Shown one piece after another: positions 1 to 8,696 of a DNA stretch of 43,618 nucleotides; position 1 is the first letter of the stretch; each line of letters begins with the position of its first letter. The notes under the pieces were generated by a model that saw nothing but the letters and a program-made list of their open reading frames with translations, was not told where the DNA came from and made no database searches. The stretch comes from Candidatus Woesebacteria bacterium. GTDB lineage: Bacteria; Patescibacteriota; Microgenomatia; Woykebacterales; 2-01-FULL-43-14. The stretch is taken from the NCBI GenBank assembly GCA_020060105.1, contig JAGVAV010000022.1, positions 1-43,618 on the forward strand, written 5' to 3'. Position numbers and translations under genes: made by a program.

Positions 1-129
1 ATACAGTATTAGAATATTTTGGTCTAGAGTAAACAATCTTGTTAAAATCGGACGGCAATTTAACTTAATTGTCTCAAATGTGTTTGATCTTTTTCAGGGT
101 AATTAAACCTTTAGTGGTTGGTAAAAAAG

Positions 130-1335
130 CTATTCATAACGAAGCGCTTCAAGCGGAGACAGCTTTACAGCCCTTTTGGCGGGATAAATACCCGTTAAAA
201 GACCAACCGTAAAAGCAAAAAATAGCACGCCAACGGCAAATTCCGGAGGGGTAAAAAATAAGCTAACTGATTGTCCTCCTGCGGTGTTGGCCAAAATATT
301 CACAACAAAATTTATCAGCGCACCTAAAACCCAAGCTAAAGCTATTCCCAAGGCCCCACCTAAAGTACTAATTAGCGCCGCTTCGGATAGAAATAATTTA
401 CGAACATCGTTATTTGTCGCACCTAAAGCTTTCATAATCCCAATCTCGTGTGTCCTTTCTAGTAAAGAAATCGTCATGGTGTTAAGCATGCCTAAAGAAG
501 CAACGAAAAGGGCAATAATACCAAATCCGGCTAAAATTATTTGAATAATCCTAAAAATTTGGTCTATTTGATTGAGCGTATCTACTACTGTAGTCACCGA
601 AAAGCCCATCTCCTCAATTCTTCTCCGCACATCATTAATTTTATCCTTATCTTTAACTTTAACTTTAAGCGAGCTGTACGTCTCCACTCCTAATTGTTTT
701 AATACTCCTATGTTAACGTAAACGCCGCCAGCGTTTTCTTCAGTGGTAATAGAAGCAATTTTAAAATTTAAACTCTCTTTTCTTAACGAAGCCTCCCCGC
801 TGGTTTGGCCCAAAGTATTGTCTGAAATAAAAACATTAGCCATTAAGGGCTTTTCTAGCACAGAGTGATAATCTTTTATCCCGTAAAGCTTCTCTAGTAC
901 GCTGGAGGAAATAATCGCCTCGTCTTCTTTTTCAGTCATTTCTCTCCCTAAATTAGCCTTGATACCTTCAATCCTTAAGTTCTCCTTTTCAACACCATAA
1001 ATAACCACGTCCGTCGTTGTTTCGTTTAGGGTTAGTTGAGAGGGTAAACTAATCGTCGGACTAACCGCAGTTACATTTTCTATATCACCCAACCGTCGAA
1101 CCGTTTCGTCGTTTAGTTTTAAGATTGTTGAACGACCAGTGTTGACAGTTAACGTAGTTAAAGCGTCTAAATTTAGAAGTCTGTTCTTAGTTAATCTTTC
1201 TAACCCATACCCTAGAGAAACAAGGAAAAGAATCGCCCCTATCCCAATTGAGACGCCACAAATGGTTAAAAGAGTTCTTAGCTTATTCACTCGAAAATTT
1301 GATATGGCAATTCTAATAACGTCAAGCATCTTCAT
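130..1335 (-). CDS. ABC transporter permease, MacB/FtsX-like
   Basis: 401 aa; N-terminal TM then periplasmic-type region then three C-terminal TMs; typical motifs KLRTLLTICGVSIGIGAI and LLERTHEIGIMKALGAT; directly downstream of a LolD-like ATPase. Confidence 0.9.
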   Translation of the reverse strand: MKMLDVIRIAISNFRVNKLRTLLTICGVSIGIGAILFLVSLGYGLERLTKNRLLNLDALTTLTVNTGRSTILKLNDETVRRLGDIENVTAVSPTISLPSQLTLNETTTDVVIYGVEKENLRIEGIKANLGREMTEKEDEAIISSSVLEKLYGIKDYHSVLEKPLMANVFISDNTLGQTSGEASLRKESLNFKIASITTEENAGGVYVNIGVLKQLGVETYSSLKVKVKDKDKINDVRRRIEEMGFSVTTVVDTLNQIDQIFRIIQIILAGFGIIALFVASLGMLNTMTISLLERTHEIGIMKALGATNNDVRKLFLSEAALISTLGGALGIALAWVLGALINFVVNILANTAGGQSVSLFFTPPEFAVGVLFFAFTVGLLTGIYPAKRAVKLSPLEALRYE

Positions 1336-1337
1336 CG

Positions 1338-2111
1338 TTAAAGTTTCTCCAAAGCTTCTTCTGATAATTCATCTCCTGTAGCCTTCTTATCTTTTACTTC
1401 CGTTTGAGACGCGGTCGCCGGTCTTCCCCCTTCAATCGAAAGTATTTTTCCATCTTTCATGTACATTATTCGTTGAGCGTACCGGCAATAGTCTGGATTG
1501 TGAGTAACTAAAAGTATCGTTCTTTTAGATTTTTCGTTCAGCTGTTTGATAAACTCCATCACCTCATTAGCTGAAACAGAATCTAGATTCCCGGTAGGCT
1601 CGTCAATTAAAAGAATCCAAGGGTTATTCATTAAGGAACGCACAATAGCAACTTTTTGCTGTTGCCCTCCGGAAAGTTGGGTGGGAAGATGGTGAGCGTA
1701 CTTTTCCATATGAACCAGCTCCAGTAATTTCATGGCTCGTTTTTTTCTTGCGCCTAAAGACATTCCTGCAAAAACATACGGAAGAGCAACATTTTCCCAA
1801 ACAGTCATTGAGCGGATTAAATTAAACTGCTGGAAAATCATACCAATTTTCTTGTTGCGATGTTTCGCTAATTGGTCCACGGAAAGACCAGAAAGGTCCT
1901 CTCCCCTTACGTACACCTTACCTGAAGTTGGGACATCCAGTCCAGCTACCAAAGACAAAAGAGTAGATTTACCGCAGCCAGAAGGGCCTAATAAAAGAGT
2001 GTATGTTCCTGCATACAATTCAAAACTCGCTCCCCGAAGAGCCTGAACATTAACTTCCCCTAATTTATAAATTTTACATAAATTTTCGCACTTAATGACT
2101 GGCATTCTCAT
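1338..2111 (-). CDS. ABC transporter ATP-binding protein, LolD/MacB-like
   Basis: Walker A GPSGCGKST, signature LSGGQQQKVAIVRSL, Walker B ILLIDEPTGNLD. Confidence 0.95.
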   Translation of the reverse strand: MRMPVIKCENLCKIYKLGEVNVQALRGASFELYAGTYTLLLGPSGCGKSTLLSLVAGLDVPTSGKVYVRGEDLSGLSVDQLAKHRNKKIGMIFQQFNLIRSMTVWENVALPYVFAGMSLGARKKRAMKLLELVHMEKYAHHLPTQLSGGQQQKVAIVRSLMNNPWILLIDEPTGNLDSVSANEVMEFIKQLNEKSKRTILLVTHNPDYCRYAQRIMYMKDGKILSIEGGRPATASQTEVKDKKATGDELSEEALEKL

Positions 2112-2134
2112 AGGCAGGTAAAAATTCTTACAAA

Positions 2135-2944
2135 TTAATTTTCCGACTTCTCTTCTTCTAGCTCATGTGCCCCTTCGCGTAAAATTTCACCAATTTCTTC
2201 TTCAGTCTTTTTTTCAAAATCATCGACCATCTTAATCACGCTTTCATTACTTGTATAAATTCTTCTTAGGTATTCCCCCTGTTTTTCATTTAGCTTACCA
2301 AGTTTTCCTTCTAACATCCAAGAGGCGTAGTGTTTTACCACAGACAAAGGCCCTCTTAGCTGAAAGGCGGACCAAGCCTTAAAGTCATCCTGAATTTTCT
2401 CTAATTCAGAGCTGTAGTTCTTTCTCTGGATGTGGCAAAATCGAATTTTCTCTTCTTGTTCTTGGACCTTAAGATATTCCTTGGCGAAAAACATTGAAAG
2501 TGGTGTCACCATTACCAACGAAAGGAGTTTCACCAAGCTGGAGCCAGAATCGAGCCTTGTTACTTCCGGGTAGTAAAAAGCAATCAAAGCAACGATTAGA
2601 ATTACCGAAACAGATGGTTTAAGCAGCAGCGCCACACCAATAGTTAAGAAGTAAATCAAAAAGTAAAAGTCACTTTTTATTCCTCCGGTCACTCCCACAA
2701 AGAGAACGACAATTGACGTGAACACAAGAGTTTCGATTACCAAGGCCCTCTTCTCATGTTTAACCACTAAGTAAGATGAAAAAAAGAAGTAGTAAAGAAA
2801 ATAGGCTAACGCTATCCCCCCAATTAGTTGGAGGGTGTACTGAAAGGTGGTCAAATTGTTTAACCAGTAATAGCAAAATGCCACCACCGATAAAACGGTG
2901 ATACTAGAGGTAAAAGAATTAAGATGGAAGTCCCTTCTCGTCAT
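2135..2944 (-). CDS. Membrane protein with degenerate histidine-kinase DHp-like domain (no HATPase domain)
   Basis: Several N-terminal TM segments, coiled coil, then SAFQLRGPLSVVKHYASWMLEGKLGKLNEKQGEYLRRIYTSNESVIKMVDDF, resembling a HisKA box SHQLRTPL; ends shortly afterwards. Confidence 0.7.
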   Translation of the reverse strand: MTRRDFHLNSFTSSITVLSVVAFCYYWLNNLTTFQYTLQLIGGIALAYFLYYFFFSSYLVVKHEKRALVIETLVFTSIVVLFVGVTGGIKSDFYFLIYFLTIGVALLLKPSVSVILIVALIAFYYPEVTRLDSGSSLVKLLSLVMVTPLSMFFAKEYLKVQEQEEKIRFCHIQRKNYSSELEKIQDDFKAWSAFQLRGPLSVVKHYASWMLEGKLGKLNEKQGEYLRRIYTSNESVIKMVDDFEKKTEEEIGEILREGAHELEEEKSEN

Positions 2945-3029
2945 TTTGCCTCAACCCAAGTAACTTAAACACTAGTGACATAGTAGCTCATTGAAACTAA
3001 CCAGTCAAGGCGAAGTTTGATTAAGAGCC

Positions 3030-3518
3030 TTACTTTCTCTTTTTTCCTTTACCGCTCTTCGGGAGATACTTTTGTTTTAAAAGCCAAGACTCATATCGAT
3101 TAACTTCTTCAGGAAATCTAAACCAGCGATAGTAACCTAAGTACCCTAGCCAAATAAGTGACAGGGAAAAAAACCCTAAAGGAATCAAGCGTGAGGAGAG
3201 GGGAAAGATTCCTTCATAACGAAAAAACAATAAGGCGAGTATTGATAACCCCATTATCTCGCTAGTCAAGAAAACTTTTTTAAAGAACTTATTTTTAGGT
3301 GGGTACTTGCCTAACTTCCGACGATTATACCAAGAAACTATTACCCCAGAAATAATAAATAAAACACTTAAAATGATAGCCGGAAAATAAAAGTTGAAGT
3401 TAGGACCCGGCGCGGCAGTCAGGTAATTCCAGTCTAAAAGTTTTTCAAAATTAATGATGTAGTCTGATAGACTAAATCGTATTTGACTAGTGTGATTTAC
3501 TATATCACTAAGATTCAT
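3030..3518 (-). CDS. Hypothetical membrane protein
   Basis: 162 aa ORF with about three hydrophobic segments; GGAGG upstream of ATG. Confidence 0.6.
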   Translation of the reverse strand: MNLSDIVNHTSQIRFSLSDYIINFEKLLDWNYLTAAPGPNFNFYFPAIILSVLFIISGVIVSWYNRRKLGKYPPKNKFFKKVFLTSEIMGLSILALLFFRYEGIFPLSSRLIPLGFFSLSLIWLGYLGYYRWFRFPEEVNRYESWLLKQKYLPKSGKGKKRK

Positions 3519-3548
3519 ACAACCTCCATCAATAACAAGGAGTCTAAA

Positions 3549-4664
3549 TTAACTACCTCCGGCGATCACCCCACCGCCTAGTAACTGACTACCTGAATAG
3601 AAAACAGCTGATTGGCCAGGAGTTACATAACGGCTAGGTTCACTTAAATTTACCACCGTTTCCTTGCCGCCACACTCTATCCTGCCCTCTATCAAATCTC
3701 CTCTATACCTTGTTTGGATCTGACAAAATAAAGGAAAATCCGGAGCCTTTCCACTTAACCAATTAACCCCCCTAACCTTGAAAGAAACCTTTTCAGACTC
3801 CTCTCCCCTCCCAACAACAAGCTGATTTCTCCTTGGTTTATAACCAATAGTATACATCGGTATAGTTGATTTTACGTCAAACCCTTTCCTTTGTCCAATG
3901 GTGTATAAAGGAAGGCCTTGGTGTTCACCGATAACTTCTCCCCGACTATTCACCACCTCTCCTGGTTTGATTTTATCCCCTAGGTGCTGGCAAAGAAAGT
4001 CCCGATGATCCTTACTAGAAACAAAGCAAATCTCTTGACTATCCTTCTTTTCTGAAACCGGAAGCGACATTTCCTTTGCTAATTCCCTTACCTCCCCTTT
4101 AGTCATTTGGCCCAACGGAAACATCAGGTGAGATAGCTGCTTTTGAGATAAAGTCCAGAGCATATAGGACTGATCCTTACCCAAGTCAACACCCCGGTAA
4201 ATCCTGCAGCTACTTCCAACTTTCTTTAACCTCACGTAATGACCTGTTGCCAAATAAGAAGCTCCAATCTGGAGGGAATAATTTAGTAAGTAGCCAAACT
4301 TAACCTTTTGATTGCATACTATGCAGGGATTTGGTGTAAAACATTTGGTATGTTCGGCCAGAAAATAATCCACCACTGCACTCTTAAACCTCTCCTCGTA
4401 ATTAAGGGCGTAAAAAGGTATTTTCAAAAGTTGGGCGACTCTCCGAGCATCCTCCAAAGCCTCTACCGAACAGCAGCGGTTTTGGCGCGGTAAACAAAAA
4501 CCATCCGCCGGTTGAGGTTCTACCCACAAATTCAAGTAAACACCTATCACCTCATGACCTTGCCTCTTCAGTAAAGCAGCCGCCACACTACTGTCCACAC
4601 CACCGCTCATAGCCACAACAATCAGCTTGTTAATCATAGGAATAACTACTCTTTTCATAGCCAC
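3549..4664 (-). CDS. mnmA: tRNA-specific 2-thiouridylase
   Basis: SGGVDSSVAAALLKRQGHEVIGVYLNLW PP-loop; CNQKVKFG; KDQSYMLW; C...SQEICFV; start may be an internal Met (MINKLIVV). Confidence 0.95.
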   Translation of the reverse strand: MAMKRVVIPMINKLIVVAMSGGVDSSVAAALLKRQGHEVIGVYLNLWVEPQPADGFCLPRQNRCCSVEALEDARRVAQLLKIPFYALNYEERFKSAVVDYFLAEHTKCFTPNPCIVCNQKVKFGYLLNYSLQIGASYLATGHYVRLKKVGSSCRIYRGVDLGKDQSYMLWTLSQKQLSHLMFPLGQMTKGEVRELAKEMSLPVSEKKDSQEICFVSSKDHRDFLCQHLGDKIKPGEVVNSRGEVIGEHQGLPLYTIGQRKGFDVKSTIPMYTIGYKPRRNQLVVGRGEESEKVSFKVRGVNWLSGKAPDFPLFCQIQTRYRGDLIEGRIECGGKETVVNLSEPSRYVTPGQSAVFYSGSQLLGGGVIAGGS

Positions 4665-4692
4665 TTATTTTATCATAAATTCGCTCACTAGG

Positions 4693-5700
4693 TTATTTTG
4701 GAAAAAAGTTGCGCAAGAATTCCGCGCAACTCTCAGGAAGAGTGGTATTAATAATCACTCCAGACCCCAATTCAAAACCTCCAAAAGTCGCTAGTCTAGG
4801 GTATATCTCAAGGTGCCAGTGAAATAAACCGTTATAGTGATCCTTGTACGGAGTGGTATGAATATAAAAGTTAAACGGAGGATCATTCAAGCCTTCGTCC
4901 AGCTTAAATAAAACCGTCTTTAAAGCATCCGCCAAATCATTTTGCTCGCTTTGATCTAACGACTCAAAGAAAGGTTGGTGCCGCTTCGGTAAAATCCAAG
5001 ATTCGAAAGGAGCCCTTGAAGCGTAAGGGGCAAAAACTAGAAACCGTTCATTTTCGTATATTATTCTTTCCTTCTGCTCTTTTTCATAGCGAATCAAGTC
5101 GCAATAAACGCAGCTCTTTGTTTTTTGATGATACTTTCGAACCCCAATTAGCTCCTCTACCACGTTCGACGGCACAAGCGGTAAGCCAAAAAGCTGAGCG
5201 TGAGGATGCTCCTTTGACATTCCCGCTTCCCGCCCGTGATTAACCATTATTAACATATACTCTAAAAAAGAATTCCTCTTGTGGGTCAGATACCGATCAA
5301 GATAAGCTTCTATCACCAAACAAACCTCCTGTTGAGAGAGCAAGCCCAACTCCTTTTCATGATCACGATTGGTCACCAACACCTCATGAACGCCAACACC
5401 ACTAAGAGAAGTGTAAGGACCCGCCTGGTTTAGCCCTGATATTTTTTCCTTTAAAGTTAAGGCCGGATAAAGATTTGGCACCACCCTTACTACCCAATTC
5501 GGATCATCAACTGCTTTACTCTTTCCCTTTTCTGTAAAAGAGGCTAAGGGAGGCTCTTTTTCCTGCTCAGGACAAAAAGGACAATCGCTTTCTTTAGCTG
5601 TGGAGCGAAAACTACGCTTAAAATCAACCGGTCTTTTAGCTCGCTCGGTGGCAATTACCACCCAACGGTTGGTAACAGGATCACGTCTTAATTCACTCAT
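4693..5700 (-). CDS. galT: Galactose-1-phosphate uridylyltransferase
   Basis: CPFCPEQE and CVYCDLI metal-site motifs, EHPHAQLFGLPLVP, NGLFHWHLEIYPR; SD GAGGAG before ATG. Confidence 0.9.
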   Translation of the reverse strand: MSELRRDPVTNRWVVIATERAKRPVDFKRSFRSTAKESDCPFCPEQEKEPPLASFTEKGKSKAVDDPNWVVRVVPNLYPALTLKEKISGLNQAGPYTSLSGVGVHEVLVTNRDHEKELGLLSQQEVCLVIEAYLDRYLTHKRNSFLEYMLIMVNHGREAGMSKEHPHAQLFGLPLVPSNVVEELIGVRKYHQKTKSCVYCDLIRYEKEQKERIIYENERFLVFAPYASRAPFESWILPKRHQPFFESLDQSEQNDLADALKTVLFKLDEGLNDPPFNFYIHTTPYKDHYNGLFHWHLEIYPRLATFGGFELGSGVIINTTLPESCAEFLRNFFPK

Positions 5701-5741
5701 AGTCTCCTCAAAGCAAACAAATTCCCACTATAAAGTTTGTT

Positions 5742-6317
5742 TTAAACATCCTTAGAGACAAAACGATTCCCTTTAAGATAGAACCGCCAAGGTTTAAAAG
5801 CGTAAGAGCCGGCGTAATTTACCCCTATTCTAGCGCCAGCGAGAATTTCCTCTCCAGTTAGAATTCCCACGGTTTCTTCAAAATACAAACCCTTCGATTC
5901 AATTAGATCAGTTTCGTTCAAACTCCTATCAATCATCAACCAACGGCAAAGCTTTCCCGGACCGTTAGCTATCTTGTAAATATTCTGGCCCTTGTCGAAA
6001 CCTTCCAAAGGTTCTACGGATCTTACTAGCACGGCCGCAGGAAAACCTTCTCTTTCCGTAACGACATTAAAACAATGATACATTCCGTAGATAAAATAAA
6101 CATAAGCAAAACCTGCTTGGCCAAACATAACCGCAGTGCGTTGAGTTTTTCCCCGAGAAGCGTGCGAAGCCAAGTCGTCACCCCCAACATACGCCTCTGT
6201 TTCCACAATTAAACCTACCTTCCTTTGACCCCCACTCACCCTTACCAAAGCCTTTCCCAAAAGTCTTTGGGCCACCTCAACGGTTGGTCTTTCAAAAAAA
6301 TCTCTCGTTAATCTCAT
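5742..6317 (-). CDS. mpg: 3-methyladenine DNA glycosylase (AAG/MPG family)
   Basis: LARxLLGK-like N-terminus, VETEAYVGGDDLASHA, GQAGFAYVYFIYGMYHCFNVV, ANGPGKLC. Confidence 0.9.
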   Translation of the reverse strand: MRLTRDFFERPTVEVAQRLLGKALVRVSGGQRKVGLIVETEAYVGGDDLASHASRGKTQRTAVMFGQAGFAYVYFIYGMYHCFNVVTEREGFPAAVLVRSVEPLEGFDKGQNIYKIANGPGKLCRWLMIDRSLNETDLIESKGLYFEETVGILTGEEILAGARIGVNYAGSYAFKPWRFYLKGNRFVSKDV

Positions 6318-6349
6318 AACTTCTTAACCACAAGGTAAAACAACTATTA

Positions 6350-6796
6350 TTAACGACTACTTACAATTGCCCAAACGGAAAGTACCCCAACTGCTGCCTG
6401 GGCCGCAACACCTGGGATAAACCGTAAATCTTTATCCCAGTGAAACTTCCCATGAGCCCGACTATACTTTTTAAACTTTTCCGGGCCAAAGAGAACGTGG
6501 AGTATATGGTGCACATCAGGCAAACCAGCGCACAAAGCCCCTAGCCACATCAACTCCCAGTTTTGGGTGCCCCGGGCTAAAAGATAAACTAAACCTAAGG
6601 CAATAAGAATATCCGCGATAATGACGAGGATGCTCTTTTTGTTTAAATCTTCCACCTCCACCTCCACAACCCAATCTTCGTGGGGAAACATGTCAATAAT
6701 AAAGTGAGAGGCGGCAGCCAATGGAGCCACTAACCACACCTGGTTTATTTGACTGCCAATTGCTGCTCCTAGGAGCATATGCGGCGTCAGAAGCAC
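6350..6796 (-). CDS. Hypothetical membrane protein (possible metal-dependent hydrolase-like)
   Basis: 148 aa; HMLLGAAIGS, SHFIIDMFPHEDW, LPDVHHILH His/Asp motifs. Confidence 0.5.
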   Translation of the reverse strand: MLLTPHMLLGAAIGSQINQVWLVAPLAAASHFIIDMFPHEDWVVEVEVEDLNKKSILVIIADILIALGLVYLLARGTQNWELMWLGALCAGLPDVHHILHVLFGPEKFKKYSRAHGKFHWDKDLRFIPGVAAQAAVGVLSVWAIVSSR

Positions 6797-6811
6797 TTTA
6801 CCTCCTTACAG

Positions 6812-7456
6812 CTAAAGGTAATTAAATAGCCTAAAGACTACTAAAAACACACCGATTGAGATAAATATTCCCCCAGTTACCTGAGAAAAGGTGTGTTTTC
6901 CTAATTCCCAACGAGCCCAGCCCACTAATGGCACTAGCAACAGGCTAAACGAATACACAGGCCCATAAAGAAAAATTAGAATCAACGTAAAGGTGGTAAT
7001 CGAGTTTGTGTGAACACTCACTTTCCAATACAAGGTAATCAGACTGATTAATAAACTGATAAAGAAGGAGACCAAGCTAAAAGCCAACAGCAATCTTGGA
7101 CCTTGAAGAAGAGAAATAATAACCACCAGCGTTAAAGCCGAAACCAAAGTTACTAAGGAAATAGCTTTTCTCTCTACCCGATTAGTAATAAACCAGTCTT
7201 GGATCTTTCCACTTCTAATCCGATAAATTAAAAAGCCTACTGGCGGGGCTATTCCGATGACTACAACAAGTAAAAACCAAGAAACAAACTCAATCGGAGA
7301 ACTGATTTCGCTTGTCTTTTGCAATATCAATAATAAACTAACTAACGCCAAGACAAGTGGGTCAAAGATGCTAGAAATAATCTCAGCTACCCCCGACAAT
7401 CGGCCACTCACTTTTTTTCTGTCTAAAAACTCAGGACTGAGTAAATTTAAGCCCAT
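6812..7456 (-). CDS. Integral membrane protein, possibly PAP2-like
   Basis: ~214 aa polytopic protein; start refined to ATG at 7456, 7 nt downstream of an extended -10 (TGCTATAAT). Confidence 0.55.
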   Translation of the reverse strand: MGLNLLSPEFLDRKKVSGRLSGVAEIISSIFDPLVLALVSLLLILQKTSEISSPIEFVSWFLLVVVIGIAPPVGFLIYRIRSGKIQDWFITNRVERKAISLVTLVSALTLVVIISLLQGPRLLLAFSLVSFFISLLISLITLYWKVSVHTNSITTFTLILIFLYGPVYSFSLLLVPLVGWARWELGKHTFSQVTGGIFISIGVFLVVFRLFNYL

Positions 7457-7482
7457 CAGCACTATTATAGCAAAAACCAGGA

Positions 7483-7857
7483 CTACTTTTGCTTTTCTTG
7501 ATAGTTTTCAATTGCCTTATGGACCGCATCCGCGGCAAGATTAGAACAATGCATTTTTACTGGCGGCAGCCCCCCTAGAGCCTCGGCAACAGCCGCATTG
7601 GTTATTGCCATTGCTTCCTCAAGGGTTTTGCCTTTAACCATTTCTGTAACCATTGAAGAAGTTGCAATGGCCGCCCCACAGCCTAACGTTTTAAATTTAA
7701 TATCTTCAATCCGATTATCCTGAACCTTAATCCACATTTTCATAATATCTCCACAAACGGGATTACCCACCTGACCTACTCCTACGGATGGGTCTTCTGG
7801 AATCTCGCCTAAATTTCGGGGATTTTGGAAATGATCCATAACTAAATCACTGTACAT
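7483..7857 (-). CDS. iscU: Fe-S cluster assembly scaffold, IscU/NifU-N-like
   Basis: DHFQNPRNLG, GNPVCGD, TLGCGAAIATSS, MHCSNLA with three canonical Cys; start refined because SD GGAGG precedes the second ATG (MYSDLVMDHF). Confidence 0.9.
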   Translation of the reverse strand: MYSDLVMDHFQNPRNLGEIPEDPSVGVGQVGNPVCGDIMKMWIKVQDNRIEDIKFKTLGCGAAIATSSMVTEMVKGKTLEEAMAITNAAVAEALGGLPPVKMHCSNLAADAVHKAIENYQEKQK

Positions 7858-7872
7858 ATTTTCCTCCATAAA

Positions 7873-8625
7873 CTAATCGTTCAGATCGATAAAACGTTTA
7901 AACATCTGAGCATTTTTGGGAGCATACGCCTTCACATCATTGTTAAAGTAAGCAAATAACCCCAGCTTTTGCTCCCCCCACTGCTTAACTCTTCTCGCCC
8001 AACTTTTTAATTCCTCTTCGGAATAGTCGTAATTATACAAAGACTTTAGCCCGTGAAAGCGAAGGTATATAAAAGAGGCGGTCAATACCTTCGAAATCGG
8101 CCAAATTGGCGAATCTTGAACCACCAAAGCACTGTTATATTTGTGTAGTGTATCATAAACCTCTTGGCTTAACCAACTAGCGTGCCGGAACTCGAAAGCA
8201 TTTTTCACGAGCGGCCTTTCTAACTTAGCCAGTAACTCTAAAAAGTAACCTAAGCGTTCATTATCCACCTTAAAGTTCGGTGGTAATTGCCACAAAATCA
8301 CAGCCAGCTTTTCCCTCAGCTCTTCTGTTGGTGATAACAATCTCTTGACTGACTCTTTTAGATTTTGACTCGAGTCTAACCTCAAAATGTGAGTAATATA
8401 TCTACTCGCCTTTACAGAAAAACGAAAACCTAACGGGGTCTCCTCATACCATTTCTTAAACGTTTCTCTTCTCACGGTTCGGTAAAAGGAGGCGTTCACC
8501 TCAACACTGTTAAAATACTGAGCGTAAAAATTTAATCTTTCCCCTGGCTTAAGGTTCTTAGGATAAAACCGCTCCCACCAATCCTCGTAAACCCAGCCAG
8601 AAGTGCCAATGTAACTCGCAGTCAT
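7873..8625 (-). CDS. DUF72 family protein
   Basis: IGTSGWVYEDWWERFYP, YFNSVEVNASFYR, YAYF-like FAYFNNDVKAYAPKNA motifs of DUF72. Confidence 0.9.
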   Translation of the reverse strand: MTASYIGTSGWVYEDWWERFYPKNLKPGERLNFYAQYFNSVEVNASFYRTVRRETFKKWYEETPLGFRFSVKASRYITHILRLDSSQNLKESVKRLLSPTEELREKLAVILWQLPPNFKVDNERLGYFLELLAKLERPLVKNAFEFRHASWLSQEVYDTLHKYNSALVVQDSPIWPISKVLTASFIYLRFHGLKSLYNYDYSEEELKSWARRVKQWGEQKLGLFAYFNNDVKAYAPKNAQMFKRFIDLND

Positions 8626-8696
8626 GGTAAAATAAATTAAATTTTTACCTCGCTAAAACTTTCTTTATCTGCTTATCAAACATCTCATTCCCACTA

